Source: Narthecium ossifragum
Lineage: Eukaryota; Streptophyta; Magnoliopsida; Dioscoreales; Nartheciaceae
Direction: 5' to 3'
Length of the DNA: 64,000 bases
NCBI GenBank assembly: GCA_963920575.1
Contig: OY986965.1
Coordinates: 16,444,290-16,508,289 of the forward strand
In this document: one piece after another, positions 10,881-22,087 of the stretch
How the letters are laid out: each line of letters opens with the position of its first letter
How positions within the stretch are numbered: the first letter of the stretch is position 1
Made by a program: the position numbers and the translations under genes
Notes under the pieces: generated by a model
The model's database searches: none
The model's input: only the letters and a program-made list of their open reading frames with translations
Told to the model about the DNA's origin: nothing

Positions 10881-12890
10881 TGTGAGGACCTGTCCCTCTA
10901 CCCCTGTGGCTCATTGTAGACCACAAGGGCAATTTGGTAAATTGCGCATTGTTGGTTTGTTTCACACCCGCGTGTGCACACACTGACCTTGTTTGTGTTA
11001 GTGCTTGATTAGAATGGTTAGGTGGTCCCGGGATCAGAAGATCCCAGCTCGGGTGCGCAGAAGCTTGCTTTTGGGCAGCTTACGGCTCTTGAGCGATCGA
11101 TCGCTCCAATGAGCGATCGATCGCTCCTTGGAGCGATCGATCGGACTCGTGAATAAGTCGGTGGCTTTTTCTCTTTCGCGAGGACGGTAGCCGGCCGTCG
11201 CTCTCTCTTGTCAGAAGGGGAGGACGTTCCCTCCCCTTTCCCCCGGCTTTCCCCCGGGCTTTCCTTCCTCTTCTCTTCCTTCTCTTCCCTTCTTCTTCGT
11301 TCTCCCTCCTCCGGCCACCATTTTGAGTGTTCCGAAGCTTGTTGGATCCATGGCGACGAGAGGAAGATCACTGAAGTGGTTTGGAGCCTTGTTGGTGGCT
11401 GGTTTGCGAGGGATCAACCGAGGATTAGCACTGTTCGGTAGATTTTCCTACCTACGAGAGTCTTTAATGGTTTCTCTTAATCTAGCCGTTGGATCTTGTT
11501 GATCTTTGTGTTGTTAGCTTCCTCTTGCCTACTAGAATTTCTGATATAAGTTTTATGATCTTTGGGTGGGATTTTAGTAGGATTTATGCATGATTAATCT
11601 CGGATTTTCTGGTTTCGGCTGTTCTTGAAGAACAGTCGACTTGCGGTGAGTTGTCCGGCCAGTACGTGCATGATCTTGGGTTGTGATGAACATACGAGTT
11701 GTAGATCTTTGAATCTACTCTCAAACCCAACTGATTTCATAATTTTCCTACGAATTGTTATGATGTTCGCACGGAGGGGCTGCGTTGCAGCAAGAGATGG
11801 TAAGTTAGTTTTGATTAGCGGTTTTGATTAGTGTTTTCCTGTTAATCCAACCGTTGAATGTTTATGGATTTTGGATATGTTGATCCCGGTATGTAGATCT
11901 ACTGGTGGCTACGTTGGATCTCAAATCCGACGTCGTTTGGATGTCGGATCGACGGGGTCAATTAGCCTCTAGTAGAGAACTTTTGGTGTTTTAAATATAA
12001 TATTATATGTCGGATTATAATATTATATTTCTACTGTTCATCAGAGGTTTTCGGGGTTGACAGGAGTCCACGGTTGAGGGTCGCGGTACCGTCGTAATGC
12101 CGGGACCCGCGGCGAATCGGCTGGCAGCGGTTGGTAGTACCGCTGTAGCGATCCGGTTGACTTGTATGGTATCCTTAACATACTGTTGCATGCCTATCTC
12201 TTGTATGTGTATGTTCATAACATGCATTCTCTGTTGTGCATTAGTTGCATGGTTAGGGCGTGGGTGATCTGTGGGTCGCCGTCCCGAGGCTGGAAGCTCG
12301 GACTTAGCCCTAGGACCGGGGTTGGGTAGTTTGGACCAGTTTGAATTGTGATGTCCAGTCGATTCGATGATAGGCTTAGATGACTGGTACACTTGTTGCT
12401 TGATGATTGTAGAGGTCGTCTCGGCCTTGAGTCGGATGTTGAGGTGTAGCCGGTGTCCCACTGTGCTGACCTTGGGGTAGAGGAGTTGTCTACTCAGCAG
12501 TGCCTTTTTCCCGCCTGCAGTGCCGTTCCCTGCAGTTGTGTGTCGCCAGTGTTGTTCCTGCTACTGAGTGCCGTCCCTGGGCATCAGGGACACGCGGTGG
12601 GGTTATGGGAGCCCTGTATAGACCAAGGTCCTACTTGAGGGCGACACTATTGCGTTTCCCTCTTCCTTCTGTGTGGCGTAGTGTAGAACCCTACTGAGCT
12701 TAGTACTCACAACTACCCGGGTTGCGTTTTGCAGGTGCAGGCGTCAGTTCTTCTTCTGTGGCCCTTACCGGGCAGTTGGTCGGCGGTGCGGCGGCCCCTG
12801 GTGGACTTTGAGAGGTGGCGATCTTTACTGCTTTTTATACCTTTTGTTAGTTAGTCTCCTACGGGAGTAATGTTGTATTTGGATCTTCCC
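10881..12890 (+). repeat. Family A LTR (copy A3), 3' end truncated
   Basis: It starts TGTGAGGACCTGTCCCTCTAC at 10881 inside the Tat integrase region. It is alignable with the other family A copies until GGATCTTCCC at 12890, where it stops short of the usual ...GCGACA end by roughly 240 bases. It holds two perfect 16-bp palindromes GAGCGATCGATCGCTC (11091-11106 and 11111-11126), the 17-nt palindrome at 11619-11635, a GCTGCGTTGCAGC hairpin near 11780 and a degenerate AT hairpin near 11996-12032. Confidence 0.85.
11091..11136 (+). promoter_or_regulatory. Tandem GAGCGATCGATCGCTC palindromes in LTR A3
   Basis: Two identical 16-bp perfect palindromes spaced by four bases are followed by a third half-decayed unit (GAGCGATCGATCGGA). 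This is the same LTR position at which copy A2 has CCGATCGATCGG and copies A1, A4 and A5 have AAGATCGATCTT or GAGATCGATCTC. Confidence 0.65.
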
Positions 12891-13221
12891 ATCTTGTTTG
12901 CGCCGCCAGTTGTTTAAGTGTAATAATGTTCTTTTATTCCTAGTTTCAAATTTTTTTTAGAAGTCTCAGCTAGTCATACTATAAAGCCTTGGCTTCGTCA
13001 AGCACTCGATTTCGACCAATGCTCGAGGTCAAATCATAATAAAGCCTTAGCCTCTTCAAGCACTCGCTCTTGACCAAGCTCGAGATCAATTCTTAAAGCC
13101 TTGGCATCGCCAAACTGTCAATCCCGACCAAGCTCGAAGTCATTACAATGAAGAATAAGAAATGACGATCTTACTCCCACCCCAAGCTGCTTCTCAAATC
13201 AGGCAGAGAGTGAGGGGCTTA
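12891..13221 (+). other. Tat element 3' untranslated region with about 55-bp repeats and polypurine tract
   Basis: Three imperfect repeats, each beginning AAAGCCTTRGC and ending CTCGAGRTCA-like, start near 12982, 13041 and 13097. They are followed by CACCCCAAGC and the purine tract GAGAGTGAGGGGCTTA (13206-13221), which directly precedes the 3' LTR. Such repeats just before the 3' LTR are common in Tat-type elements. Confidence 0.75.
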
Positions 13222-13666
13222 TGATAATGCCAAATTTGCCTCAACCATTCATCACATTAGTTGAGATCCTGCATCACACCGGTTGGGATCACATTAGTTG
13301 GGATGCTACGGAGGATCCCAATGGTTGGGATCACATTAGTTAGGATCCTGCGGTTCACAGTGGATATATTCAAATCTTTTCTGATAAGGAAATCACAACT
13401 CTGTAACCGCATGGATCATAACAACCTCTCCCCTACGTCTATAAATAGCACCTAGATCCGTCAGTCAAAGATACACCTTTTTCTCGGTCCCGAAACTCTG
13501 ATAAAATACTGTCACGAGTTCTTAAATCCTAACTTAGGCATCAGAGGAGAGTCCCGAGGCCGGTGGCCTCGGATTTTCTTTGATCTTTATCCCCTGCAGG
13601 GCTGGTGGTAGTCTTCCTCGACGCTTCGAAGATCTTTCGTCTTTTCCGAAGCTTCTGTGACTAACA
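13222..13666 (+). repeat. 3' LTR of Tat-type gypsy element
   Basis: It starts TGATAATGCCAAATTTGCC after the polypurine tract and matches 2630-2861 for its first 220 bases or so. It includes a TATA-like CTATAAATAGCACC (13439-13452) and a GAGGCCGGTGGCCTC hairpin (13555-13569). The right boundary is uncertain because the partner LTR is truncated; I placed it at CTAACA (13661-13666). Confidence 0.65.
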
Positions 13667-15678
13667 TATGTCTTCTTTATAGATCCGTGTATCATCAGGT
13701 ACATTTCATGGAACAATTTTATTTTTAACCTGTTCATGGAATTCAATGGGATCCCTGTACATCAAGATGAAAGATAAGTCATCCCCTCAGACAGCTTTCT
13801 ACAGTTTCTAATCCAATGTCTGTCCTTTTCTCCAAAGGAATGGAAGGTACTTTCGACAGTAAATGATCTTGTGCTTCTCTCTTCTCTTCTTCAAATTGTG
13901 ACATTAAAAATATTTTTAACATATGATTCTTGCTTGGGGCGAACAGCATTTCCTATGTTAACAAGCTTCAGATCTGCCTTTTGCATGGAGTGACCACATC
14001 TTTTGCCATTTCTCTTCTGGCACTCAATAATGAAGTTCTCCAGGTAACCTGCACTATGCCAACAAAATTATTTTTAACATATGATTCTTGCATAGGGCGA
14101 ACAGCATATCCTATATTAACAAGCTTCAGATCTGCCTTTTGCATGGATTGACCACATCTTTTGCCATTTCTCTTCTGGCACTCAATAATATAGTTCTCCA
14201 GGTAACCTGCGCTATGTCAACAAAATCTGCAAGAACAAAGGAATTCTGTGAGTGCCACTTCTGCAGCATCAAGGCCTGCCAGCTTTTTAGCAAAAATTAT
14301 GGGGAGCAGCAACACAAGTAAACAGCTTCAGCAAGTACAGTCTGGGGAGAGGCTTATGAAAATTTGTACTTTTTCAAAATTTCCCAAAGATCTCTCTAGC
14401 AACTCTTTTTTCAAAGAAATTATTCCATATACATTAGATCTACATTAAAATGCATTTTGTTCTGCCAATCATTGTCTCTTTTTTCTGGTCGGATCTCATA
14501 TCACTATCCACCAAAACAAAAAAAGTATAAATGGAATCATAAGAAAACCCCAGTCATCTAATCTGGTCACTTGCAATGAATGCTAGTATAATTGAAAAGA
14601 AGCTACTCTGTCAACTGCCAAGGGTGAACATGAAGGTGATCCCCATTAATTCCATGGTGGGGACTGCTGACCCAAAAGCCATGTGACTTCTGATCTTCAC
14701 AAAGGTGACTGTTTGATCAAACAGTTTAATGGTTACTCTATTTATCCCAAATCGTTTGCCTTTTGGATCTCTTTTGGGCAATTGTGGGCCAAGATCAGGG
14801 GGACCATCCATTTCAAAGGGTACCATACCGCTGCCCTGCCCTTTGGGGCACTGAGAGTGAGGACAGGGGAGTCAGTGGTGGCTGTTGCAATGATATAGGT
14901 TCTGTGGACAGTGACTCTTAGCAAGCTGCCTCACTGTATGAATCAATGTGGCAATGAAGGTAGACATGAGTTGTTATGGTGAGGAGATATTTGTCTCTGT
15001 ATAGAAGAGATCTTTGGTTGTTGTACCTTGAAAGCCAGGTATGGAGCTGTGTTACTATAATTCTTTCATGCTTCTCTTGATAACAAGGCCATCAAACATA
15101 GCATGTGAGTTGTTAGCTTCTTTTGATTCTAATAACTGATAAGTAGATCTTAGTGGGAGATTAGGACTTCTGCTGAGCTCGAGCCAAGCAAACAGACAAG
15201 AGTTTAGGTAAATTATGGACTGATTTTTCATAATGGAAACAGTTGGGTAGGTGAGAGAGCAGAGGAGCCACCAAATTCACATTTGTATTGGGAGCTAATG
15301 ATTCTTCGGTCTCAACACGTGAATATTCATTTCAGGGAGCGGACTAGTCGAGATATGGTTCGAACCTTGGACCTTTTCTCTGATGTCATGTGAAAATCAC
15401 CGATTGTACAAAGAAAGGGAGAACTTTTATACACTTTAGTAAATAGTAAGCGAGGGAGAGGAAGGAGCGCTCACGAGAGTGTGGGCGCAGTGCATGTGAC
15501 CAGTTTTGGAATTGTTGTGTGGGCCTAATGATCAGTTGACCTCCAGTGAAGAAGAAGCCAATGAGAGCCAAACTGTATGCATATATGTTCTGCAGTCCAT
15601 GGTTGCTGTCTTCCTTTCTCCTTCAATCCATATAACTTCTATCCAGTCTATCCCATCATCTATTCTTCTTGCAAGGCA
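13667..15678. other. Intergenic region upstream of the kinase gene
   Basis: Low-GC, apparently unique DNA with no convincing gene. It contains a 158-bp tandem duplication (13911-14226, separate entry). Short open frames on both strands between 14248 and 14924 resemble nothing I recognise. The last few hundred bases would hold the kinase promoter, but I see no decisive TATA box or initiator. Confidence 0.5.
13911..14226. repeat. 158-bp tandem duplication
   Basis: Two head-to-tail copies (13911-14068 and 14069-14226) differ at only a handful of positions. Each copy ends with TTCTCCAGGTAACCTG, which has the form of an exon end with a splice donor. An open frame runs through most of each unit, with the phrase NKLQICLLHG repeated. 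This could be a duplicated exon of a dead or unrecognised gene or simply a recent local duplication. I do not recognise the peptide. Confidence 0.8.
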
Positions 15679-18173
15679 ATGGACATGGGCACCATGTTTC
15701 CGCTTTCACCGCCGCCGCCACCATTGCATCATCACCAACACAAGAACCATGAAGGCCGCTGGGGATTCCATTTCCTGGTCGCGAATCCGGTCATCCTAAT
15801 AGCTGCACCGGTCATTGTAATCTTGGTACTAATCGTTATCTTCGCGCTTCTACTACTACATTGCAGAGTGAAGAGGATGAAGCATAAAAGCAAGCACAGC
15901 AGCAATAGCCACAGTAGCAGCTTTAGAAATGGCAGTCTTGAGGAGAGGCAGCTTTCAAAACTTAGTACCAATGTTGATATCAGAGCTATAAGCTATAGTC
16001 CTGGTAAGTTTCTCAATTGGACAATAATTTCTCTTTTTGATGTTTGGTATTTTGATGTTTCGGAAACACTGATGCAGATGTGAGGAGTTGTATTTATGGA
16101 GGGAAGTTTAGGTGTTCTGCCCAAGTTCAGTACAAGAGGGGGCAGGTTTTCACCTACAAGGAGCTTGAATTGGCTACAGATGGATTTTGTGAAGGCAATG
16201 TGATTGGAAAGGGAGGGTATGGTGTTGTTTTTAGAGGAAAACTGAGTGATGGAACGCCAGCTGCGATCAAGATGTTGCATAGGGAAGGAAAGCAAGGAGA
16301 GCGAGAGTTTCGATTAGAGGTTTTCCTCGCTAATCTCTGTTATTTCTTCAGATTTATTTTTTTTCTTCTTTTTTTCTTCTGTTTTTCTAAGCTAGGCATT
16401 GTATCAATGAGTCTTTATTCATGGTAGTATGTGAATTTGAGCCTCAAAATGGAAAGTAGCTGAGAAATAACTGCAATTAGGTCATAGATTTCAGATTGCT
16501 TTACCACTGTCTAATTCACTTTTGTCTATAATTGCATTTTAGCATTGCACCTGCTAATCTTATCTTTTCTCAAACTCTTTGCTCTTCAGCACAGCAGATT
16601 TTCTACGGTCATGATTGCAGCAAATACATGTCAATTTCACTACAATGTCATCAGTGAGTCGACAAGATTTGCGCCTAACTCTTGTCAATCTGGACTGCAT
16701 AAATACAACAGAATCTCACAGAAAATCACAACTATGATAAAGGTCGTAGAAATGAAAAGCTGATTTCTAGACATTGTTCTTTGGACCAATTTACCAATAA
16801 ACTACTAAATTTGGTTGCATGTCCTTGTAGAACAGCCGTTTGAACACCAATCTTATTGGGAAGGAATAAATTGATGTTTAGAACTCTCATCTTGTCTTTC
16901 TTTTTTTTGAGTGTTCTCCAAATTCAAATATCCAAATGTAATAATGGTCAACTGTAGGCTATGAAGTGCTATGAAATTCAAAAAGCATGAACATTTAAGC
17001 ACATTTTTTAAAAACTTTCGATTCTACAACTAGTGCAGGTTGACCTTTTGAGCACACTGCACTCAAGTTACTTGTTGGGGCTACTTGGATACTGCGCTGA
17101 TCAACATCACCGTCTCCTTGTGTTTGAACTCATGCCTAATGGTAACCTACAGCACCACCTCCACCCCAATCCGAATAACAACCATCATAAGGTCTTGGAT
17201 TGGTCAACTAGGCTGAGAATAGCTCTAGATTGTGCCCGAGGTCTCGAATTCCTCCATGAACAAACAGTTCCAGCAGTTATTCATAGGGACTTTAAATGCA
17301 GTAACATCTTGTTGGACCATAAATACAGAGCCAAGGTCTCCGATTTTGGCATGGCCAAATTGGGCTCCGACAAGATCAATGGCCAAGTCATGACCCGGGT
17401 ACGCGGAACTCAAGGATATGTTGCTCCTGAGTAAGTTTCATAGAAATTTAACCTAAGAATGAATCATGCGATTAGATTCAGTTCAGGCTTATGAAAGATT
17501 TTTCTTGTAGGTATGCTTCCACTGGAAAGCTGACAACGAAATCAGATGTTTATAGTTATGGGGTTGTTCTTCTAGAGCTTCTAACAGGAAGGATACCAAT
17601 CGACACCAGAAGGCCTCCTGGAGAGCATATTCTAGTCTCCTGGGTTGGTAACCCATATCTGCTCTCTTTTTTCCTGTTAAAGGTTCATTACGTCTTTTAT
17701 TGTTGTTTGGATATTACTAAAGTTATTAAATTCACTCTCTCCAAAGCCTGACTCTATTAATCTGCTCCTTTAATTCAATATCGGAAGTGCTAACGTGTTG
17801 GGCTATGCTTTAATTGTAGGCTCTTCCAAGGTTAACCAACAGAGAGAAAGTTAAGGACATGGTGGATCCAGCTCTAAAAGGACACTACTCACAGAAAGAT
17901 CTAATTCAGGTCAGCTTCCCTCACTGCTGAAAAATTCATATCATTTTGACACAGTATGCTGCCGAAAGCGTGAGTGAGTAATGTTTGCTGGTGTTATGTG
18001 AGTTGCAGATAGCTGCCATTGCTGCAATGTGTGTACAATCAGAATCCGATTACCGGCCTCTCATGCCGGACGTAGTGCAGTCTCTAATTCCTTTAGTCAA
18101 GAGTCAGGCTGGAGTTTCTCCGATCGCCACTCCCTCGAGATCTCCTCGTCTGACAGCAGCTTCATGTTTATAG
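15679..18173 (+). CDS. Transmembrane receptor-like serine/threonine protein kinase
   Basis: A likely active RD-type plant receptor-like kinase. Six exons with GT-AG introns can be read: 15679-16003, 16078-16319, 17039-17430, 17511-17643, 17820-17909 and 18009-18173, giving 448 residues. The N-terminus has a Pro/His-rich stretch ([14 protein letters not shown], residues 11-24), one membrane span (about 37-61) followed by basic residues, then the kinase domain from about 132. It has the glycine loop GKGGYG (152-157), catalytic Lys in AAIK (173), HRDFK (271-275), DFG (291-293) and APE (318-320). All key residues are present. There is no signal peptide and almost no ectodomain, so it probably transduces signals at the membrane with a partner receptor. 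It resembles a small plant RLK/RLCK group that I recall as including Arabidopsis At3g58690. The ATG at 15679 is preferred over the in-frame 15577 because it directly precedes the conserved-looking part. Confidence 0.9.
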
Positions 18174-18892
18174 TTGAGAGGATAGAAACACCGCCATCAA
18201 TATTTTCTTGGCCTCGTAGACTTTCATGTGACAACCAGATTTGTTAGAACAGATACATTTGTAGAGAGCAAAGAATTCCGCTCCTGTTTTGATGGTAAAT
18301 GTTGAGAAACATTCAGGTCATATGTCTCCAGGGCATCTCAATCAACAGCTATACTCTCAGAAACTCATATCTGCCTCATGTTTCAGGTTATTGTTCTTTT
18401 TTTTTCCTTCTTTTTTTTCCCGCTTTTTTGCAATTGAGTCAAATCGTTGTATGCTGCGACATTATGATGAGGATGAATTTGTCAGATTCTTCAGGGCTGT
18501 ATATGAAATAAATGCCTATTTGTTACAAAGCTAGTTGTAAGTATGAAGGTTCAAATATGCATTTGATATATGTAGTTTGTGACAGGTTTATATGTGGTAC
18601 CTAAACTTCAATTAGTCCCTCGTCTTCGCGAACCGTTTCTATGTCAGCCCGCTGTCGAGATGTCGTTAGCTGGTTTAACGAGAAGACTGATTTTGACCAA
18701 TTTAGACATTTTGATTAGTTTGTCTGACATTTTGACCAATGTAGGTAGTTTTTTACAATATAAGGAGACCTAATGTCGGGGAAAAAAACCCCAATAATAT
18801 GTATAGCATATGTTTTTGAAAATGAATGAGATCTTGAAAAATGTAGGGGTTTTGCTAAAATGTGCATATTAGGATCTATTTCCCTGTAAGAA
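18174..18892 (+). other. Kinase 3' region and intergenic spacer
   Basis: This is the probable 3' UTR of the kinase gene, followed by spacer. AATAAA at 18507-18512 is a plausible polyadenylation signal about 335 bases after the stop. Nothing in the open frames of this stretch resembles a protein. Confidence 0.5.
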
Positions 18893-18950
18893 CCACACAC
18901 ACACTCTCTCTCTCCTCTCTCTTCTATCTTCTCCTCTAATTCTCTTAAAG
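18893..18950 (+). promoter_or_regulatory. CT-rich tract upstream of PPR gene
   Basis: An ACACAC run leads into CTCTCTCTCTCCTCTCTC and further pyrimidine-rich sequence, ending about 40 bases before the PPR start codon. Such Y-patch tracts are typical of plant core promoters and 5' UTRs. No canonical TATA box is clear. Confidence 0.45.
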
Positions 18951-18990
18951 CTCAAGTACCCGCCAAACCAACTGAAATAACTACCATCCC

Positions 18991-21043
18991 ATGATCCATG
19001 GTCCAAGAAGAGGTCTCCTACATCTCCCGCCACTTTTCCATTCAAAAACGGCCAAGCAATGGCACTCCACCACCCCCTCTCTTAGCCCAAGAGGCCCCAT
19101 TGACCCCCCTATCGAGTTCTCCATCATCTCCTCCCTCAAGTCCATCCCCTCTTTGTCACTCTCTTCCGGGCAACAACTGCACTCCTTCGCCGTTAAGTTT
19201 GGCCTCGAACACTGTAACCTCTTCGTCCGCAATTGCCTCGTCAATTTCTACGGCAAGTGTGGCCAAATCAACGATGCCAAACAACTGTTTAGCTCGAGCA
19301 AGGCGCTTGATACTGCTTCGTATAACATCATGATCGCCCTGCATGTAAAACTGGAGCAGTTGTCCGATGCCCGTAGGCTTTTTGATGTAATGCCGGAGAG
19401 GGATTGTGTTTCCTTCACAACGATGATAATGGGCTTTGCGCAAAATGGGTACCCCATTGAAGCGGTTGCGGTGTTTCGGGGGATGTTGGTTGTAGGAGTA
19501 ATGCCAAATGAGGTCACATTGACGAGTGTCATTTCTGCTTGTTCGCACTTGAATGCAATTCTTCCAGGGAAGATGATTCATGGGTTGGGAATTAAATTTG
19601 GGCTCGGGGAGTTTGTCCTTGTATCGACCAATTTGGTTCACTTTTTATGCTGCTTGTTTGAAGTTGGAGGATTCGAAGAAAGCTTTCGATTTGATGCAAG
19701 AGAAGAATGTGGTGACCTGGAATGCAATGCTTAATGGGTATGCGAAGGCTGGGCGGATTGATTCAACTAGAGATTTGTTCGATAGAATTCCTACAAAAGA
19801 CATGGTCTCTTGGAGTACAATGATCGATGGCTTTTTAAGAGTAGATAGATTGGAAGAAGCACTGTATACATACCGTTCAATGATGCAATATGTGGATGCC
19901 AGGCCGAACGAAGTTCTACTTGTGAATTTGGTATCAGCATCTGCACGCTTCTCTGCAATCCAAGAGGGGCAGCAGTTGCATGTTGTGATTCTGAAGACTG
20001 GTCTCGACTCGCACTCTTTCGTGCAGGCAACTATTATCCATTTCTATTCCTCATGTGAGCACATTGAACTTGCTTGTTTGCAATTCAGCCTGGGGTGTGA
20101 ATCAAACACCTCTTCTTGGAATGCTCTGATGGTTGGGTTCATAAGAAATGGCATGGTGGGTGAAGCTAGACAGACATTCTGTGAGATGCCTAAGAGAGAT
20201 GTAGTCTCATGGAGTACGATGATTGCAGGGTATATACAGTATGGAAAGTCTGATACGGCATTGGAACTGTTCCACGAGATGCAACTGGCAGGGGTGCAAG
20301 CGAATGAGATCACATTGGTGAGCATCCTTTCAGCCATCGCCAGTTCAGGGACAATCGAACAAGGTAAATGGGTTGATGACTACATAAGAAAAAATTCCAT
20401 CCCTCTCAGTGATAACTTGAGTGCAGGACTTATTGACATGTATGCAAAACATGCGAGCATCAAGAACGCAATGCGTGTTTTCAATCATGTAAGAGATGAT
20501 TTCATGTCAGTTTCGCCTTGGAACGCCATAATATGTGGCCTAGCAATGCATGGGCATGCGGTGATGTTGCTCAACATATTCTCTGAAATGCTGGGAACAA
20601 TTAAACCGAACTCTATCACATTCATTGGAGTTCTAAGTGCGTGCTGCCATGCTGGCTTGGTTACCATTGGAAGACGACATTTTGAATCTATGAAGAGTGA
20701 GTACAACATAGAGCTGAACATTAAACATTACGGCTGCATGGTGGATCTCCTGGGAAGAGCAGGTTGCCTCGAGGAGGCAGAGAGACTGATTGATATGATG
20801 CCTATGGAGGCCGATGTGGTGATTTGGGGGAGCTTGTTGGCTGCTAGCAGGACTCATGGGAATGTAGAGGCCGAGGAGAGGGCTGCGAAGAATTTATCAA
20901 AGCTAGATCCAGGCCATGGTGCTGGGAGAGTGCTCTTGTCGAACATTTATGCTGAGAGGTGGGATGATGTGGTTTGGGTTAGGAGAGCAATGCAGAGCTG
21001 GAGAATGAAGAAATCCCCAGGATTTAGTGGCATTATGCAATAA
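18991..21043 (+). CDS. MEF18: E-class PPR protein, MEF18-like, with a single-base frameshift
   Basis: A pentatricopeptide repeat protein of the PLS-E subclass, the plant site-specific organellar RNA-editing recognition factors. It runs from the ATG at 18991 to the TAA at 21043 without introns, but the frame shifts by one at a T run (19642-19646), splitting it after about residue 217. Allowing for this, it is 683 codons long, close to the roughly 685 residues I recall for Arabidopsis MEF18 (At5g19020), a mitochondrial editing factor reported for nad4. It also shares characteristic phrases (ATIIHFYS, NSITFIGVLSACCHAGLV, KHYGCMVDLLGRAG). Residues 1-36 have no acidic residue and several Arg/His, fitting a mitochondrial targeting peptide. 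PPR motifs of 31-36 residues fill the middle, and the E domain (WGSLLAASRTHGNV onward) covers the last 75 or so. There is no DYW domain. Either a recent null allele or a one-base sequencing error. Confidence 0.9.
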
Positions 21044-22087
21044 ATTATAGCTGCAATTTCTAGCTTTTGGCTGCATTCTTCGAATCCATTAGATGCTTTT
21101 CAGGTAGATTCCGATGAGTACTATGGGTTGGTACAGACTAGAATGAAGAGAGTTGTGTACTACATGTGAATCTTCGTCCATAGAGATAATTCATCAAAAC
21201 AACCCCATCGCTCAAATATTACAGGAGATCATTCATTGATACAGGAGCAAGTTTGATAAATCTATTATACGTCCATGTTTGCCGCTTTAATTGGTTGTCA
21301 GACTACAAAAATTAGAAAATTGTGGCATCTCTTCTTTTTTTACCAGAAAATGCAATTTCTTTCTCATTCACTGGTTTGCTCATGAAACGCTGGCAAAGGC
21401 TAGAAGGTTTTTCTTCAGACTTTAGGGGAATTAAGCATCGAGTGATGGTCTTCCATAACAAGTTCTGAATTTCGTAAGATAGACTGTTCTTGTTGCAGAA
21501 ATATAATCTGGCTGGTGCTGTTAACTCTATTGTGAGTAAATTTAGTAATCTCGTGTATTAAGAAGAATTTGTTCCTTTTCTTAAGCTGTACGAGAACCAA
21601 GACCCACAGTACTTTTGTGGGATTTTACTTTGTTAATATGTAGGTTTGGTATATTTTGTAAGAAGATTTTTATCATCAAGGTGTCATTAACCAATGATTT
21701 TGTTTTCAGAGTAGGATTCAATGCTTTATTGAAAAAGATATGTAATAAGCTTGAGAAGATTTGGTGATTTTATCTAGGGGAATTTATACTTTGGTACCCT
21801 GTATTTTCAAGGGGTGGCAATTTACTACCCTCTAGTTTAAAAAAGATACTTTAATAGCCTACCTTTTATATGATGGCACGATACAAGGACTGACCCCAGA
21901 CGACATTACCCCAGTGACAGAAAACCGCTCACATCCAATTACGTGAGCAGTTTTGTTCCATAGGAAGCCGGTTTTCTAGCTTCCCTTCATTTTATAACCC
22001 CCGTGAATTAGGGCTTAGAAAGAGGGCTTAGGGTTTCCCTTCATTTTCTCCATCGGACTGAAATCCAGATAAAAATTCGGGCATTGG
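21044..22087. other. Spacer downstream of PPR gene
   Basis: AT-rich DNA without a supported gene or recognisable repeat. It presumably includes the PPR 3' UTR and ends where a family C LTR begins at 22088. Confidence 0.5.

Noticed and set aside
2625..13509. Target-site duplication AATAC for the Tat element
   Set aside because: AATAC at 13505-13509 would place the LTR end at a site without CA and well before the plausible boundary. Probably chance in A-rich DNA.
14611..14924. Short overlapping ORFs on both strands upstream of the kinase
   Set aside because: No recognisable domain, no clear splice structure, and comparable frames on both strands.
15577..15678. Upstream in-frame ATG for the kinase adding 34 residues
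   Set aside because: The extension has Cys and aromatic residues without conserved character. The ATG at 15679 directly precedes the Pro/His-rich tail and membrane span typical of the group. Not fully excluded.
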